Counted from the stretch's first letter, positions 1 to 10,493 are shown. The stretch: DNA of 22,483 nt from Thauera sp. (GCA_003446655.1 DMCZ01000017.1:675-23157); one strand, 5' to 3'. Program-made: numbers and translations. Notes: generated by a model not told the origin, from the sequence alone.

Positions 1-386
1 GTGATCAGCACCATGCTGAGCGCCAGCCCCCAGAACAGCAACTTCTGACCGCCGTTGTACTTGCCCTGCGCGGGCATGTCGTGGTCGTCGCCGTCCACCA
101 TCTTGCCCACCTTGGACAGCCAGTCCCAGTCTGCCGCCCCCATCAGGTTCAAGCCGGCGAAGCGGAAGAACATGATGAGGAAGAACAGGGCCATTACCAC
201 GCCGATCCAGGGGTGCAGGATGCGGGCCCATACGCCGCCGCCGAACAGGTTCACGAGCGGGTACAGCGAAGGATGGAAGAAGGCCAGCCCGGAGAGCGCT
301 AGCAGGATGAAGCAGATGCCCACGACCCAGTGGTTGGCGCGTTCGGACGCGGTGTAGCGCTTTAAGTCACGCGGATTGCGGATCAT
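1..386 (-). CDS. fdnI: Formate dehydrogenase gamma subunit, cytochrome b (partial, C-terminus off the left edge)
   Basis: This is the membrane cytochrome b556 subunit of the formate dehydrogenase-N/O type complex; it takes electrons from the FeS subunit and reduces quinone. About 128 residues are present, beginning MIRNPRDLKR. RANHW (His19) and ILHP (His58) match the N-terminal haem b ligand positions known for E. coli FdnI, and hydrophobic helices are visible at about 21-37 and 58-74, with a third starting near 115. The motif GKYNGGQK (about 108-115) is also typical of the family. The ATG (386-384) overlaps the stop of fdxH by 4 bp (ATGA), with a Shine-Dalgarno AGGGAGGA upstream, so translation is probably coupled. 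The remaining helices and the other two haem ligands lie outside the window. Confidence 0.93.
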   Translation of the reverse strand, partial: MIRNPRDLKRYTASERANHWVVGICFILLALSGLAFFHPSLYPLVNLFGGGVWARILHPWIGVVMALFFLIMFFRFAGLNLMGAADWDWLSKVGKMVDGDDHDMPAQGKYNGGQKLLFWGLALSMVLI

Positions 387-1270
387 TTTGCGTCCTCCCT
401 TTCGACTTCTTCCTCGAGCTCCTTGGAGACCTCGTTCGGACCCTTCATGACGTAGTGAAACAGGCTGCCGACCGCGGTGGCGCCCAGCGCGAGCAACGCC
501 AGCGGTTTGGCCACGCCCTTCCACAGCGCTACCGTCGGGCTGATCTGCGGATCCTCGGGCAGCCCGGCGTACAGCGTGGGCTTGTCGGCGTGCTGCAGCA
601 CGTACATGACGTGCGTGCCGCCCACCCCCTGCGGATCGTAGAGGCCGGCGTTCTGGTAGCCGCGCTCCTTCAGGTCCTCGATGCGGCCTTCCGCGTAATG
701 CACCATGTCCTCCTTGGCGCCGAACTTGATGGCGCCGGTGGGACAGGCCTTGGCGCAGGCCGGGGCCTGGCCGACGGCGACGCGGTCCGAGCACAGCGAG
801 CACTTGTAGGCCTTGCTGTCAGCCTTCGAGATACGCGGCACGTCGAACGGGCAGCCGGTGATGCAGTAGCCGCAGCCGATGCAGTTCTCCTGGTGGAAAT
901 CCACGATGCCGTTGCTGTACTGGATGATGGCGCCGGGCGAGGGGCAGGCCTTCAGGCAGCCGGGGTCGGCGCAGTGCATGCAGCCGTCCTTGCGGATGAG
1001 CCATTCGAGCTTGCCGTTCTCCTCGACCTCGGAGAAGCGCATCAGCGTCCAGGTCTTGTCGTCGAGGTCCTGCGGGTTGTCGTAGATGCCGACGTTGTTG
1101 CCCACTTCCGGGCGGATGTCGTTCCACTCCATGCATGCCGCCTGGCAGGCCTTGCAGCCGATGCAGGCGGACACGTCGATGAGCTTCGCGACCTCGGTGG
1201 TTTCGCGCACCTGGGGCGCCTCGGTGGTGGTCGCCGAGCGCCGCGCGATGTCTAGCGATTGCAGTGCCAT
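383..1270 (-). CDS. fdxH: Formate dehydrogenase beta subunit, four [4Fe-4S] clusters
   Basis: The 295-residue protein is the electron-transfer subunit that carries electrons from the catalytic subunit in the periplasm to the cytochrome b subunit; E. coli FdnH is 294 residues. Four ferredoxin-type cysteine groups are visible: CIGCKACQAAC (36-46), CMHCADPGCLKAC (97-109), CIGCGYCITGC (130-140) and CSLC...CAKAC (157-176). A single C-terminal transmembrane helix at about 252-274 (rich in Leu, Ala and Gly) anchors it, as in FdnH. It has no signal peptide of its own, which fits hitch-hiker export with the Tat-targeted catalytic subunit (family knowledge). It starts 11 bp after fdnG with a good ribosome site (GGGAG) and overlaps fdnI by 4 bp. 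Symbol could equally be fdnH/fdoH. Confidence 0.95.
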   Translation of the reverse strand: MALQSLDIARRSATTTEAPQVRETTEVAKLIDVSACIGCKACQAACMEWNDIRPEVGNNVGIYDNPQDLDDKTWTLMRFSEVEENGKLEWLIRKDGCMHCADPGCLKACPSPGAIIQYSNGIVDFHQENCIGCGYCITGCPFDVPRISKADSKAYKCSLCSDRVAVGQAPACAKACPTGAIKFGAKEDMVHYAEGRIEDLKERGYQNAGLYDPQGVGGTHVMYVLQHADKPTLYAGLPEDPQISPTVALWKGVAKPLALLALGATAVGSLFHYVMKGPNEVSKELEEEVEREDAK

Positions 1271-1281
1271 GCGAGTCTCCC

Positions 1282-4200
1282 TCAGGCTTTTTCGATGTCG
1301 ACCAGGAACGCCTTGTATTCCGGCGTCTGGCTGTTGGCATCGCCCACGAACGGCGTCAGGGTGTTGGTGATGTAACCAGGCTTGGTTTCACCCTTGAAGC
1401 CGTAGTGGAGCGGGATACCCACGGTATGCACCTTGCGGCCATCCACCGTCAGCACCGGGATGCGCTTGGTGACCACCGCGACCGCCTTGATCTGGCCACG
1501 GTTCGAGCTCACCTTGACCATGTCGCCCTTGCGAATCCCCTTCTCGGCAGCCAGTTCCTCCGAGATCTCGACGAAGTGCTCGGGCTGGAGGATCGCGTTG
1601 ATCTTCGAGGTCTTGCTCCAGAAGTGGAAGTGCTCGGCCAGGCGGTAGGTCGTGGCCACGTAGGGGAATTCGTCGGCCTTGCCGAACAGCTCCATGTCGC
1701 CCTTGTACACGCGTGCCGCCGGGTTGCTGGTGACGGCCGGCAGGTCCGGATGCATCGGGTTCTTGCCGAGCGGGGTCTCGAAGGGCTCGTAGTGCTCGGG
1801 GAAGGGGCCTTCGGCCATGGCCGGAGCGAACAGACGGGCCACGCCCTCGCCGGTCATGATGAAGGCGCCGACGCCCTCGTCCGGTGCCGCGTTCGGGCGC
1901 ATGTCCGGGATGTCGTTGCCACCCCAGGCCTTGCCGTTCCAGCTGATGACGTTGCGGCTCGGATCCCACGGCTTGCCGGAAGGATCGCAGGACGCGCGGT
2001 TGTAGAGGATGCGGCGGTTGGCCGGCCACGCGAAGCCCCAGTTGAGCGTCTGGCCGAGGCCGGACGGATCACTGTTGTCGCGCCGCGCCGTGAGGTTCCC
2101 GGCCTGCGACCACATGCCCGAATACAGCCAGTTGCCACACGCGGTGGAGCCGTCGTTGCGCAGCACGGCGAACCCTGCCACCTGCTCGCCTGCCTTGACC
2201 GTGACGTTACCGCTGGCGTCGGCGAGATCGGTGACCGCGTAGCCGCTGATCTCGCGCGCCAGTTCCTGCGAGGACGGGTGCGTCGGGATGCGGTAGGGCC
2301 AGTGCAGTTTGAGGATCGGCTCGGGATTGGCGCCCCCATCCTTTGCGTACATCGCGCGCAGGCGGGTGAACAACTGGCCGAGGATCTCGGTGTCTTCGCG
2401 CGTTTCGCCCGGTCCGTCGGCGGCCTTCCAGTGCCACATGATGACGCGGCCGGAGTTGGTAAAGCTGCCTTCATGTTCGGCGAACAGCGCCGCGGGAAGG
2501 CGGAACACCTCGGTCTGGATCTGCTTCGGATCGACGTTGTTGAACTCGCCGTAGTTTTTCCAGAACTCCGAGGTGTCGGTCGCCAGCGGATCGATCACCA
2601 CCAGGTACTTGAGCTTGGCGAGCGCGGCGGACACCTTGTCCTTGTGCGCCACCGAAGCCAGCGGGTTGAACCCCTGGCAGACGAAGCCGTTCATGCGGCC
2701 CTGGTGCATGCGCTCGAACATCGCCAGCGTGTCGTAGGCGGTGTCCTGCTTGGGCAGCCAGTCGAAGCCGAACTGGTTTTCGGCCGTGGCATTGGGGCCG
2801 TAGAAGGCCTTCATCAGGCTGACGAAGAACTTGGAGTAGTTACTCCAGTAGTTCATCGACGCCGGACGCAGCGGCTTGGGCGTGCGCTTTTCGATGAAGG
2901 TGGCCAGATCCGGTTCGGCATCGGTCGGCTCGTGCATGTAGCCCGGCAGGCTGGCGCCGAACAGGCACATGTCGGTGATGCCCTGCACGTTGGCGTGGCC
3001 GCGCAGCGCGTTGATGCCGCCACCTGCCATGCCCATGTTGCCCAGCAGCAGCTGGATCATCGCCATGGTGCGGATGTTCTGCGAACCCACCGAGTGCTGC
3101 GTCCAGCCAAGCGCATACAGAATGGTCATCGTGCGGTTGGTCGTCGAACATTCGCCCACCATCTCGCACACCTTGAGGAGGGCATCCTTGGGCGTGCCGG
3201 TGATCGAGCTGACGGTGTCGGCGTCGTAGCGCGCGAAGTGCTTCTTCATCAGCTGGAAGACGCAGTTCGGGTCCTGCAGGGTCGGATCGACCTTGGCGTA
3301 GCCGTCCTCGCCCATCTGGTAGCGCCAGGAGGACTTGTCGTAGCTGCGCTTTTCCGGGTTGTAGCCGGTGAACACGCCGTTCTCGAAACCGAAGGCCGGA
3401 TCGATGAGGAAGGACGCGTTGGTGTGCGCCTTGACGTACTCGTGCTGGATCTTGTCGTTGGTCAGCAGGTAATTGATGATCCCCGACAGGAAGGCGATGT
3501 CCGAGCCCGCGCGAATCGGCGCGTAATAGTCGGACACGGCGGCCGAGCGCGTGAAGCGGGGATCGACGACCACCAGCTTGGCCTTGCGGCCCTGCTTGGC
3601 CTCCTGCACCCACTTGAAACCGCAGATGTGCGCTTCGGCGGCATTGCCACCCATGATGAGCACGAGATCAGCGTTCTTGATGTCAACCCAGTGGTTGGTC
3701 ATCGCGCCACGCCCAAAGGTCGGAGCCAGACTGGCTACCGTGGGGGCATGTCAGATGCGGGCCTGGGTGTCGAACGCAACCGCACCAAGGCCGCGCAGGA
3801 CCTTGTGCGTGAGATATCCCGGTTCGTTGGAGGCGGCGGAACTGGCGAGGAAGCCGAACGTGTTCCAGCGGTTTACCGTGAGGCCAGCCTCGTTCTTTTC
3901 GACGAAGTTGGCGTCGCGGTCGGCCTTCATGTGCTTGGCGATGCGGTCGAAGGCTTCATCCCACGAGATGCGCTTCCATTCGGTGCTGCCGGGTTCGCGC
4001 ACTTCGGGGTGGGTCAGACGCAACGGGCTCTGGACCATGTCCAGCAGACCAGCACCCTTCGGGCAAAGACTGCCACGGTTGACCGGGTTATCCGGGTCGC
4101 CCTCGATGTGGAAGATCCGCGCTTTGGCGTTCTTGGACTTGTCGCCCATCGAGTAGATCAGCGTGCCGCAGCTGACTGAGCAGTAAGGGCAGATACTGCG

Positions 4201-4338
4201 GGTTTCTGTCGCGTGTGCGAGTTTGTACTGGCGTACCTCGGCCAGCGCGGCAGTGGGTGTAAAACCCATCGCCACGAGGCTGGAGCCTGTCATACCCGCG
4301 CCGCAGATCTTGAAGAATCCGCGCCGAGAAACGTTCAT
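1282..4338 (-). CDS. fdnG: Formate dehydrogenase alpha subunit, selenocysteine-containing, Tat-exported
   Basis: Catalytic subunit that oxidises formate to CO2 on the periplasmic side using bis-MGD molybdenum/tungsten cofactor and one [4Fe-4S] cluster. Read through an in-frame TGA (3753-3751), the gene encodes 1018 residues, close to E. coli FdnG (1015). Residues 4-10 (SRRGFFK) form a twin-arginine signal followed by a hydrophobic stretch. Cys50, Cys53, Cys57 and Cys92 are the cluster ligands (CPYCSVSC and LCPKG). The TGA is codon 196, exactly the Sec196 position of E. coli FdnG, followed by His197 and PTVASLAPTFGRGAMTNHW, the conserved active-site context. A SECIS-like hairpin lies directly after the TGA. 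The downstream portion is a full molybdopterin oxidoreductase body, so this is not a broken gene. The ATG is preceded by AGGAGGAG. Expression needs selA, selB, selC and selD elsewhere in the genome. Confidence 0.96.
3711..3753 (-). promoter_or_regulatory. SECIS element and UGA selenocysteine codon of fdnG
   Basis: Immediately 3' of the TGA (3753-3751) the minus strand can fold an apical hairpin at 3739-3722: GG, an unpaired U, AGCC, loop AGUCU, GGCU, CC. The bulged U and the GU in the loop are the features SelB recognises in E. coli fdhF and fdnG SECIS elements (established knowledge). A weaker lower stem (GCCC near 3747-3743 with GGGC near 3714-3711) extends it. The distance from the UGA matches bacterial SECIS elements. 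Confidence 0.88.
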
Positions 4339-4379
4339 GGTCTCCTCCTATGCTTTTTTGTTTAGGGGTGCTGAGTCTT

Positions 4380-4395
4380 AGCAAAATTAATGCCT
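4380..4395 (-). promoter_or_regulatory. Candidate sigma-54 (-24/-12) promoter of the fdnG operon
   Basis: On the minus strand AGGCATTAATTTTGCT keeps the essential GG and GC with exactly 10 nt between them, plus the TTGCT of the -12 box; the -24 box (AGGCATT) is weaker than TGGCACG. The predicted start is near 4369, giving a leader of about 30 nt before the fdnG ATG. Call rests on pattern and on the neighbouring sigma-54 activator gene. Confidence 0.6.
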
Positions 4396-4445
4396 ATATA
4401 AAACCCATTAGAATCAGGCTGCTCACCTCAAGCGACGCGCAAAGC

Positions 4446-4460
4446 GCGACAATTTGTCGC
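4446..4460. promoter_or_regulatory. Palindromic activator site 1 (GACA-N3-TGTC core)
   Basis: Perfect 7-1-7 inverted repeat GCGACAA T TTGTCGC with core GACA-ATT-TGTC (4448-4458). It lies between the two divergent sigma-54-type promoters, about 84 bp upstream of the predicted fdnG start, which suits an upstream activating sequence for a bacterial enhancer-binding protein. Binding by the adjacent activator is inference. Confidence 0.55.
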
Positions 4461-4467
4461 TGCCGCG

Positions 4468-4478
4468 GACAAAATGTC
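4468..4478. promoter_or_regulatory. Palindromic activator site 2 (GACA-N3-TGTC core)
   Basis: GACA-AAA-TGTC repeats the core of site 1, with centres 20 bp apart (4453 and 4473), about two helical turns, so two dimers could bind on the same face of the DNA. It lies just upstream of the plus-strand -24 box (centre about -42), which could allow autoregulation. Confidence 0.5.
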
Positions 4479-4488
4479 TTGCACAAAG

Positions 4489-4504
4489 TGGCTCGCTTCT
4501 TGCT
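4489..4504 (+). promoter_or_regulatory. Candidate sigma-54 (-24/-12) promoter of the activator gene
   Basis: TGGCTCGCTTCTTGCT matches the sigma-54 consensus TGGCACG-N4-TTGCW at all defined positions but one, with GG (4490-4491) and GC (4502-4503) spaced by exactly 10 nt. The predicted start is near 4515, leaving a leader of about 140 nt that includes a CCGGGC/GCCCGG hairpin (4568-4584) before the ATG at 4657. Confidence 0.6.
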
Positions 4505-4656
4505 TTTTATTGCCGGTGCGTGGAGCGTCCTCGCTCCTGCGTGTAACGAGTTTTGGTATTGAGCAGACCGGGCGTGATGCCCGGACACGATCCTTGAGAC
4601 GGCCGGGCGGCGCCTGTGACAAGCGGGCTGCACCGGTCGCGGGTGGAGACGAGACG

Positions 4657-6663
<2,007 letters not shown>

Positions 6664-6665
6664 GG

Positions 6666-6692
6666 CCGCCCGGCGCTCGTAGCGCCGGGCGG
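6666..6692. terminator. Strong hairpin between convergent genes
   Basis: A perfect 12-bp stem (CCGCCCGGCGCT with AGCGCCGGGCGG) and a 3-nt loop begins 2 nt after the activator stop codon and ends just before the stop of the convergent TonB receptor gene. No T-run follows on either strand, so it may act as a bidirectional terminator or a transcript-end stabiliser. Confidence 0.65.
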
Positions 6693-6700
6693 TGGGAAAG

Positions 6701-8896
6701 TCAAAAGCGGTAGCTGGCGTTCACACCCGCGTAGAGGCTGCGCTCTAGACCGGGTTCGTAGAAGCGGCCGTTGGTGTCGCCGACGATGACCGAGCCGATG
6801 TGCTTGCGGTCGAAGAGGTTGTCGACCCGCAGCAACTGCCCGAACGTCCACGGACCGTGCTGCTGATCGGCCGACAGGCGAAGGTTGAAGAGGGTGTAGG
6901 CAGGGGCGGGCGGCTCGGTGTTGGTATCGCTTACATGGACCTTGCCGCGATAGACCGCCTCGCCGGCCAGCGTCACGTCCGCGATCGGCTTCCAGGCCAG
7001 CTCCGCATAGGCCACGAACTGCGGCACGCCGGGAATGCGGTTCCCGGACGGGATCGTGGTGTTGCGGCTGACGAAGGCCTCGTCGTATTCGGCCTTCATC
7101 CAGGTCAGCGCGGCACGCCCCGTCAGGTTGTGGGTGAATTCCGACTCGGCGGCGAGTTCCACACCTTGCCGCAGCGTGCGGCCGGCGTTCTGGTAGCTGG
7201 TGCGCCCGCCGCTTGCGCCGGCGACGACGATCTCGTCGTCCGTTTCGATATGGAACACCGCAGCATTGACGCGGGTGTTATCGCCGATGATGGCCTTGCT
7301 GCCGACCTCGACCTGCTTGCTGGTGGAGGGCTTGAGGCTGAAGTTGAACTTGCCGTCGGGTCCGTAGGAGAGCTCGTTGAGCGTCGGGGTCTCGAAGCCC
7401 TTGCCGGCGCTGGCATAGACGTTGAGCGCCGGGCTGATCGCATAGACGACGCCAACGGCCGGCGTGGTCTCGCTGAAGCGCACGCTGCCGCTGTCGTCGC
7501 CGTTGATACCGACGATGTAATTGTCCTCGACCTTGAACGACACGCGCGAGTGCCGCACGCCGAGCGACCACTGCCACGGGCCCTGTTTCCACATCGCCTG
7601 GGCGTAGGGGTCGACGCTCGTCACGGTGTCGATCTCGTTGCGCCGCAGCTGGCCCTTCACCCCCAGCGTCTGGCCGATGAAGTTCTCGTAGCCGCGGCGG
7701 TCGTCCTCGGAGCGGTCGTAGTCGATGCCGGCGGTAAAGGTCAGCGCACCTGCTCCGATCATGCGCTCGGCGATCCAGCGCGCACCGAGGCCGTAGAAGT
7801 CGCGGTCGAAGTCGACCACCCCGCCGGCGTGGTTGGCGCGCTCGGGATTCGCCAAGGTCGGGATCTGGACGAACCTCGGGATCGACTGGTACTGCGTCAC
7901 GCTGCGTCGGCCCGAGTACGCGGACACCTGCAGGCGGTCCTCACCGAAGCGGCGCTCGTAGGTGGCGCCGCCCTGCCGGTGGTGGATGCTCTTTCTCGTG
8001 TTGAACTCGGTCGCGACGTCCTCGACCGCGCGCGGGTCGCGCTGGTAGGTGTCCCATTCCACCCCCAGCGGATCCTCCGTATCGGGCTGGCGCAGGCCGT
8101 TCGCCACCAGCGTCAGCGTGCTGTCCTCGTCCGGGTTCAGCGTCAGCTTGGCGAAGCCCTGGTCGCGGCGGGTCTTGCTGTGATCGCGGTAGCCGTCGGT
8201 GTCGAAGCGCGAGGCGTCGAGCACGAAGCCGACGCCGTCCTTCTCGCCCTCGGCGCCGAGCCCGAACTTGGTCGTCCCCCAGCTGCCGCCGAGCACGCTC
8301 GCGCGCACGCGCGGCGCGCCCTCGCCCGTGCGCGAGAAGAGCTGGATGACGCCGCCGGCGTGGTTGCCATAGACGGTGGAGAAGGGCCCGCGCATCACCT
8401 CGATGCGCTCGGCGGTGTCGAGGTTGAAGGTCGCCGCCTGGCCCTGGCCGTCGGGGTTGGTGGCGGGGATGCCGTCGGCGATGAGCTTGACGCCGCGCAC
8501 GCCGAAGGCCGCGCGCGCGCCGAAGCCGCGGATCGAGATCTGCAGGTCCTGGGCGTAGTTCTGGCGGTTCTGGATCACCAGGCCGGGCACGCCGGCGAGC
8601 GCCTCGGAGGCATTGACGCCGAGGTTGCCGGCCTGGTTGGCGCGCATATCCACGGAATCGACAGAGAAGGGCAGGTCGAAGCTGCCGGTCTCGACCCGGC
8701 TGCCGGTGACGACGACCGGGTTCAGGGTGACGGTGCCGTCGCCGGCAGTCGCGGCATCCTGCGCCGCCGCCATGCCGGCGAGGCCCGCCAGCGCGCCGGG
8801 GAAGGCGATGCGCACGAGCTGCGCAAGCAGGTGCGCGCGCGGTGTCCTGCGGCCGGGGAGGTGGATGTCGGAGGTCGCGCGGGGCATCGGCTTCAC
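6701..8896 (-). CDS. TonB-dependent outer-membrane receptor
   Basis: A 731-residue outer-membrane beta-barrel that imports a ligand (typically a siderophore or another large metal or nutrient complex) using energy from TonB. A long signal peptide ends near residue 46 (GMAAAQ). The plug domain spans about 60-190, with VVVTGSR at 62-68 and the pattern SIRGFGAR...ERIEVMRGPFSTVYGNHAGGVIQL. The C-terminus carries the family pattern (LFNLRLS...VDNLFDRKH) and ends in Phe, as expected for BAM-dependent insertion. The start is GTG (8896-8894) with AGGA 8 nt upstream; an in-frame ATG at 8887 is an alternative. Neighbouring genes give no substrate clue, so the ligand is left open. Convergent with the activator gene. 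Confidence 0.88.
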   Translation of the reverse strand: MKPMPRATSDIHLPGRRTPRAHLLAQLVRIAFPGALAGLAGMAAAQDAATAGDGTVTLNPVVVTGSRVETGSFDLPFSVDSVDMRANQAGNLGVNASEALAGVPGLVIQNRQNYAQDLQISIRGFGARAAFGVRGVKLIADGIPATNPDGQGQAATFNLDTAERIEVMRGPFSTVYGNHAGGVIQLFSRTGEGAPRVRASVLGGSWGTTKFGLGAEGEKDGVGFVLDASRFDTDGYRDHSKTRRDQGFAKLTLNPDEDSTLTLVANGLRQPDTEDPLGVEWDTYQRDPRAVEDVATEFNTRKSIHHRQGGATYERRFGEDRLQVSAYSGRRSVTQYQSIPRFVQIPTLANPERANHAGGVVDFDRDFYGLGARWIAERMIGAGALTFTAGIDYDRSEDDRRGYENFIGQTLGVKGQLRRNEIDTVTSVDPYAQAMWKQGPWQWSLGVRHSRVSFKVEDNYIVGINGDDSGSVRFSETTPAVGVVYAISPALNVYASAGKGFETPTLNELSYGPDGKFNFSLKPSTSKQVEVGSKAIIGDNTRVNAAVFHIETDDEIVVAGASGGRTSYQNAGRTLRQGVELAAESEFTHNLTGRAALTWMKAEYDEAFVSRNTTIPSGNRIPGVPQFVAYAELAWKPIADVTLAGEAVYRGKVHVSDTNTEPPAPAYTLFNLRLSADQQHGPWTFGQLLRVDNLFDRKHIGSVIVGDTNGRFYEPGLERSLYAGVNASYRF

Positions 8897-8939
8897 GGTT
8901 GGGTTCCTGGTGGGTGAGGACTGCCCGATTCTCGCCGAT

Positions 8940-8956
8940 GGCCCGGCGTGCGGGCC
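8940..8956. terminator. Weak hairpin between pip and the TonB receptor gene
   Basis: GGCCCG and CGGGCC form a 6-bp perfect stem around a 5-nt loop in the 145-bp gap between the two minus-strand genes. It could end pip transcription, but has no T-run. Low confidence. Confidence 0.25.
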
Positions 8957-9041
8957 TCAGGGCAAACCCGAGCGCATGCTCGCGAAAATCATGAGACTGG
9001 CCGTCGGCCCTGCGCCGCGGGGTCCGTGCCGGTGCGGCCGC

Positions 9042-10034
9042 TCACGCGCCGGGCCAGCGCGCGAAGTCGCCGTGCTCCGCGAAGTGCGCCAGCGCGCCGA
9101 TCAGCGCCCGCGTCAGCGGCGGATCGAAGGGGCTGTGGCCGGCGTCGTCGACCCACTGCAGGCGGCTGCCCGGCAGGGCCGCGTGCAGGCGCAGCGCGTT
9201 GCGCGGGCGGCACACCAGGTCGAGGCGGCCGTGGAGGATGGCGGTGGGGATGTCCGCCATCCGGCCCGCGGCCTCGAGCACGGCTTCCTCGCCGAGGAAG
9301 CAGCGATGGGCGAGGTAGTGCGCCTGGACGCGGTACTTGTCGACCAGCGCCGCCTGCACCGCCGCGTCGCGGACGGGCGGGGCGGCCGGCGCCTGGCCGG
9401 GCGCGATCAGGGCCTCTTCCCAGGCGGCCCAGGCTTCGGCCGCGACGCGCGCAGCGCGCTTGTCCGCGCCGTCGCCGAGGTTCGTGCACAGGGCGGCCAG
9501 CGCGCGCCCCTCTGCCGCCGGGGGCAGGGCGGTGCAGAAGCTCGACCACGCGTCGGCGCAGATCGCCCCCGCGCCTTCGGGCCCGAAGAACCAGTCGAGA
9601 TCGGCCTGCCCGGTCAGGAAGCTGCCGCGCAGGATGGCGCCGAGACACGCCTGCGGATACGTGCTGCAGTAGGCCACGCCCAGCGCCGCCCCCCACGAGC
9701 CGCCGAACACCAGCCAGCGCTCGATGCCGAGGTGCTGGCGCAGGCGCTCGATGTCGTCGATCAGCTCGCGTGTCGTGTTGGCGTGGCATTCGCCGCGCGG
9801 CGTGCTGCGTCCGCAGCCGCGCTGGTCGAAGAGCACGACCTGGAAGCGCGCCGCGTCGAAGAGCTGGCGCTGGCGCGGATTGCACCCGCTGCCCGGTCCG
9901 CCGTGCAGGAACACCACCGGCAGGCCGTCGGGCTTGCCGCAGCGCTCGAAGTACAGACGGTGGCCGTCGCCGACATCGAGCAGGCCATGTTCGAGCAGCG
10001 GCGCGGGCGGGAAGGGGAGGGCGTCGGGTGGCAT
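9042..10034 (-). CDS. pip: Proline iminopeptidase (alpha/beta hydrolase, peptidase S33)
   Basis: A 330-residue cytoplasmic enzyme that removes N-terminal proline from peptides. Family marks are visible in order: oxyanion-hole motif HGGPGSG (44-50), DQRGCGRS (70-77), nucleophile elbow GGSWGA with Ser113, a cap-domain region rich in Ala and Trp, the acid Asp272 (HGRLDLVCRP) and the catalytic His300 (DAGHSPFDPP). Length fits the 310-330 residue family norm. The start at 10034 (MPPDALPF) was chosen to fit the family N-terminus; no good ribosome site is seen for it, and an upstream in-frame ATG at 10082 would add 16 residues. It stands alone, with no functional link to its neighbours. Confidence 0.88.
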   Translation of the reverse strand: MPPDALPFPPAPLLEHGLLDVGDGHRLYFERCGKPDGLPVVFLHGGPGSGCNPRQRQLFDAARFQVVLFDQRGCGRSTPRGECHANTTRELIDDIERLRQHLGIERWLVFGGSWGAALGVAYCSTYPQACLGAILRGSFLTGQADLDWFFGPEGAGAICADAWSSFCTALPPAAEGRALAALCTNLGDGADKRAARVAAEAWAAWEEALIAPGQAPAAPPVRDAAVQAALVDKYRVQAHYLAHRCFLGEEAVLEAAGRMADIPTAILHGRLDLVCRPRNALRLHAALPGSRLQWVDDAGHSPFDPPLTRALIGALAHFAEHGDFARWPGA

Positions 10035-10493
10035 CGGAGTCGGCAGGCTCTGGCGAAGGAGGGCTGGTGCGCGGGCGCGCATGTCACGCTGGATCTTAGA
10101 ACAGTGGCGCTACGGATTCCGGGCGTTCTTGGGTGGGCGCGTTGCTTTGGGCGTGATTGGGCCTGTCCCTGACGAAGGGGCGTCCTGTCGACGGTACGTG
10201 TGAGGGTTGGGAGGACGATGCTCCCCAAGCTGCCCGACGATGCTCTCAAGAACGATGGCGGCTTACGGATTATCAAGCTGTCGCTCCCAGCAAAAGTAGC
10301 TCGGGCGGCTGATCGGCCCGATCTGACGCTCACCATCTGTCTCGGCTCGCGATGAACGGCACCTATGCGGATGCGGCTTCCAATAGCGGCAGCCGGCCAT
10401 CAGCTGCCCGTCCTCCTCTCCACAATCCTGCCATCCTGATGGCCGCTGGGCCTCGAAACCTGTCATTGCCTCAAGCACGTCGCTCCGCTGTCC
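10035..10493. other. Gene-poor interval, nothing firmly identified
   Basis: About 460 bp between pip and the cation transporter. I could not recognise a protein in any frame. The only item with a ribosome site is a 45-codon frame (10218-10355, plus). The interval separates housekeeping-type genes from the metal-resistance block, so it may be an old insertion junction, but no terminal repeats or transposase remnants were recognised. Confidence 0.4.
10218..10355 (+). CDS. Possible 45-aa small protein (unrecognised)
   Basis: ATG at 10218 follows GGGAGGAC, a strong Shine-Dalgarno at good spacing, and the frame runs to TGA at 10353-10355. The product begins MLPKLPDDALKNDGG and has no signal peptide, transmembrane helix or known motif. 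With no homologue recognised, it may be chance or the remnant of a longer gene. Confidence 0.2.
   Translation: MLPKLPDDALKNDGGLRIIKLSLPAKVARAADRPDLTLTICLGSR

Noticed and set aside
1264..4179. Long plus-strand open frame (971 codons) opposite fdnG
   Set aside because: It lies antisense to a clearly recognised FdnG, the product is a low-complexity His/Arg/Val/Gly mix with no domain, and such mirror frames are expected in GC-rich coding DNA.
1282..4338. fdnG as a frameshifted or nonsense-mutated pseudogene
   Set aside because: The interrupting codon is a TGA at the known Sec position with a SECIS hairpin after it, and both sides are intact and in frame.
4474..4656. N-terminal extension of the activator (61 residues)
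   Set aside because: The extension overlaps the candidate operators and the -24/-12 promoter, has no family similarity, and the ATG at 4657 has a good Shine-Dalgarno.
8146..8370. Alternating Ala/Arg-rich small frame inside the TonB receptor gene
   Set aside because: Out-of-frame reading of GC-rich codons; no start signal and no conserved features.
6800..8917. Plus-strand 705-codon frame opposite the TonB receptor
   Set aside because: Shadow frame in GC-rich DNA; the minus-strand receptor has a complete plug and barrel with a terminal Phe.
10263..10478. Minus-strand 71-codon frame downstream of the cation transporter as a gene or transposase remnant
   Set aside because: No recognisable domain, and no terminal repeats or transposase motifs were seen; I could not support it.
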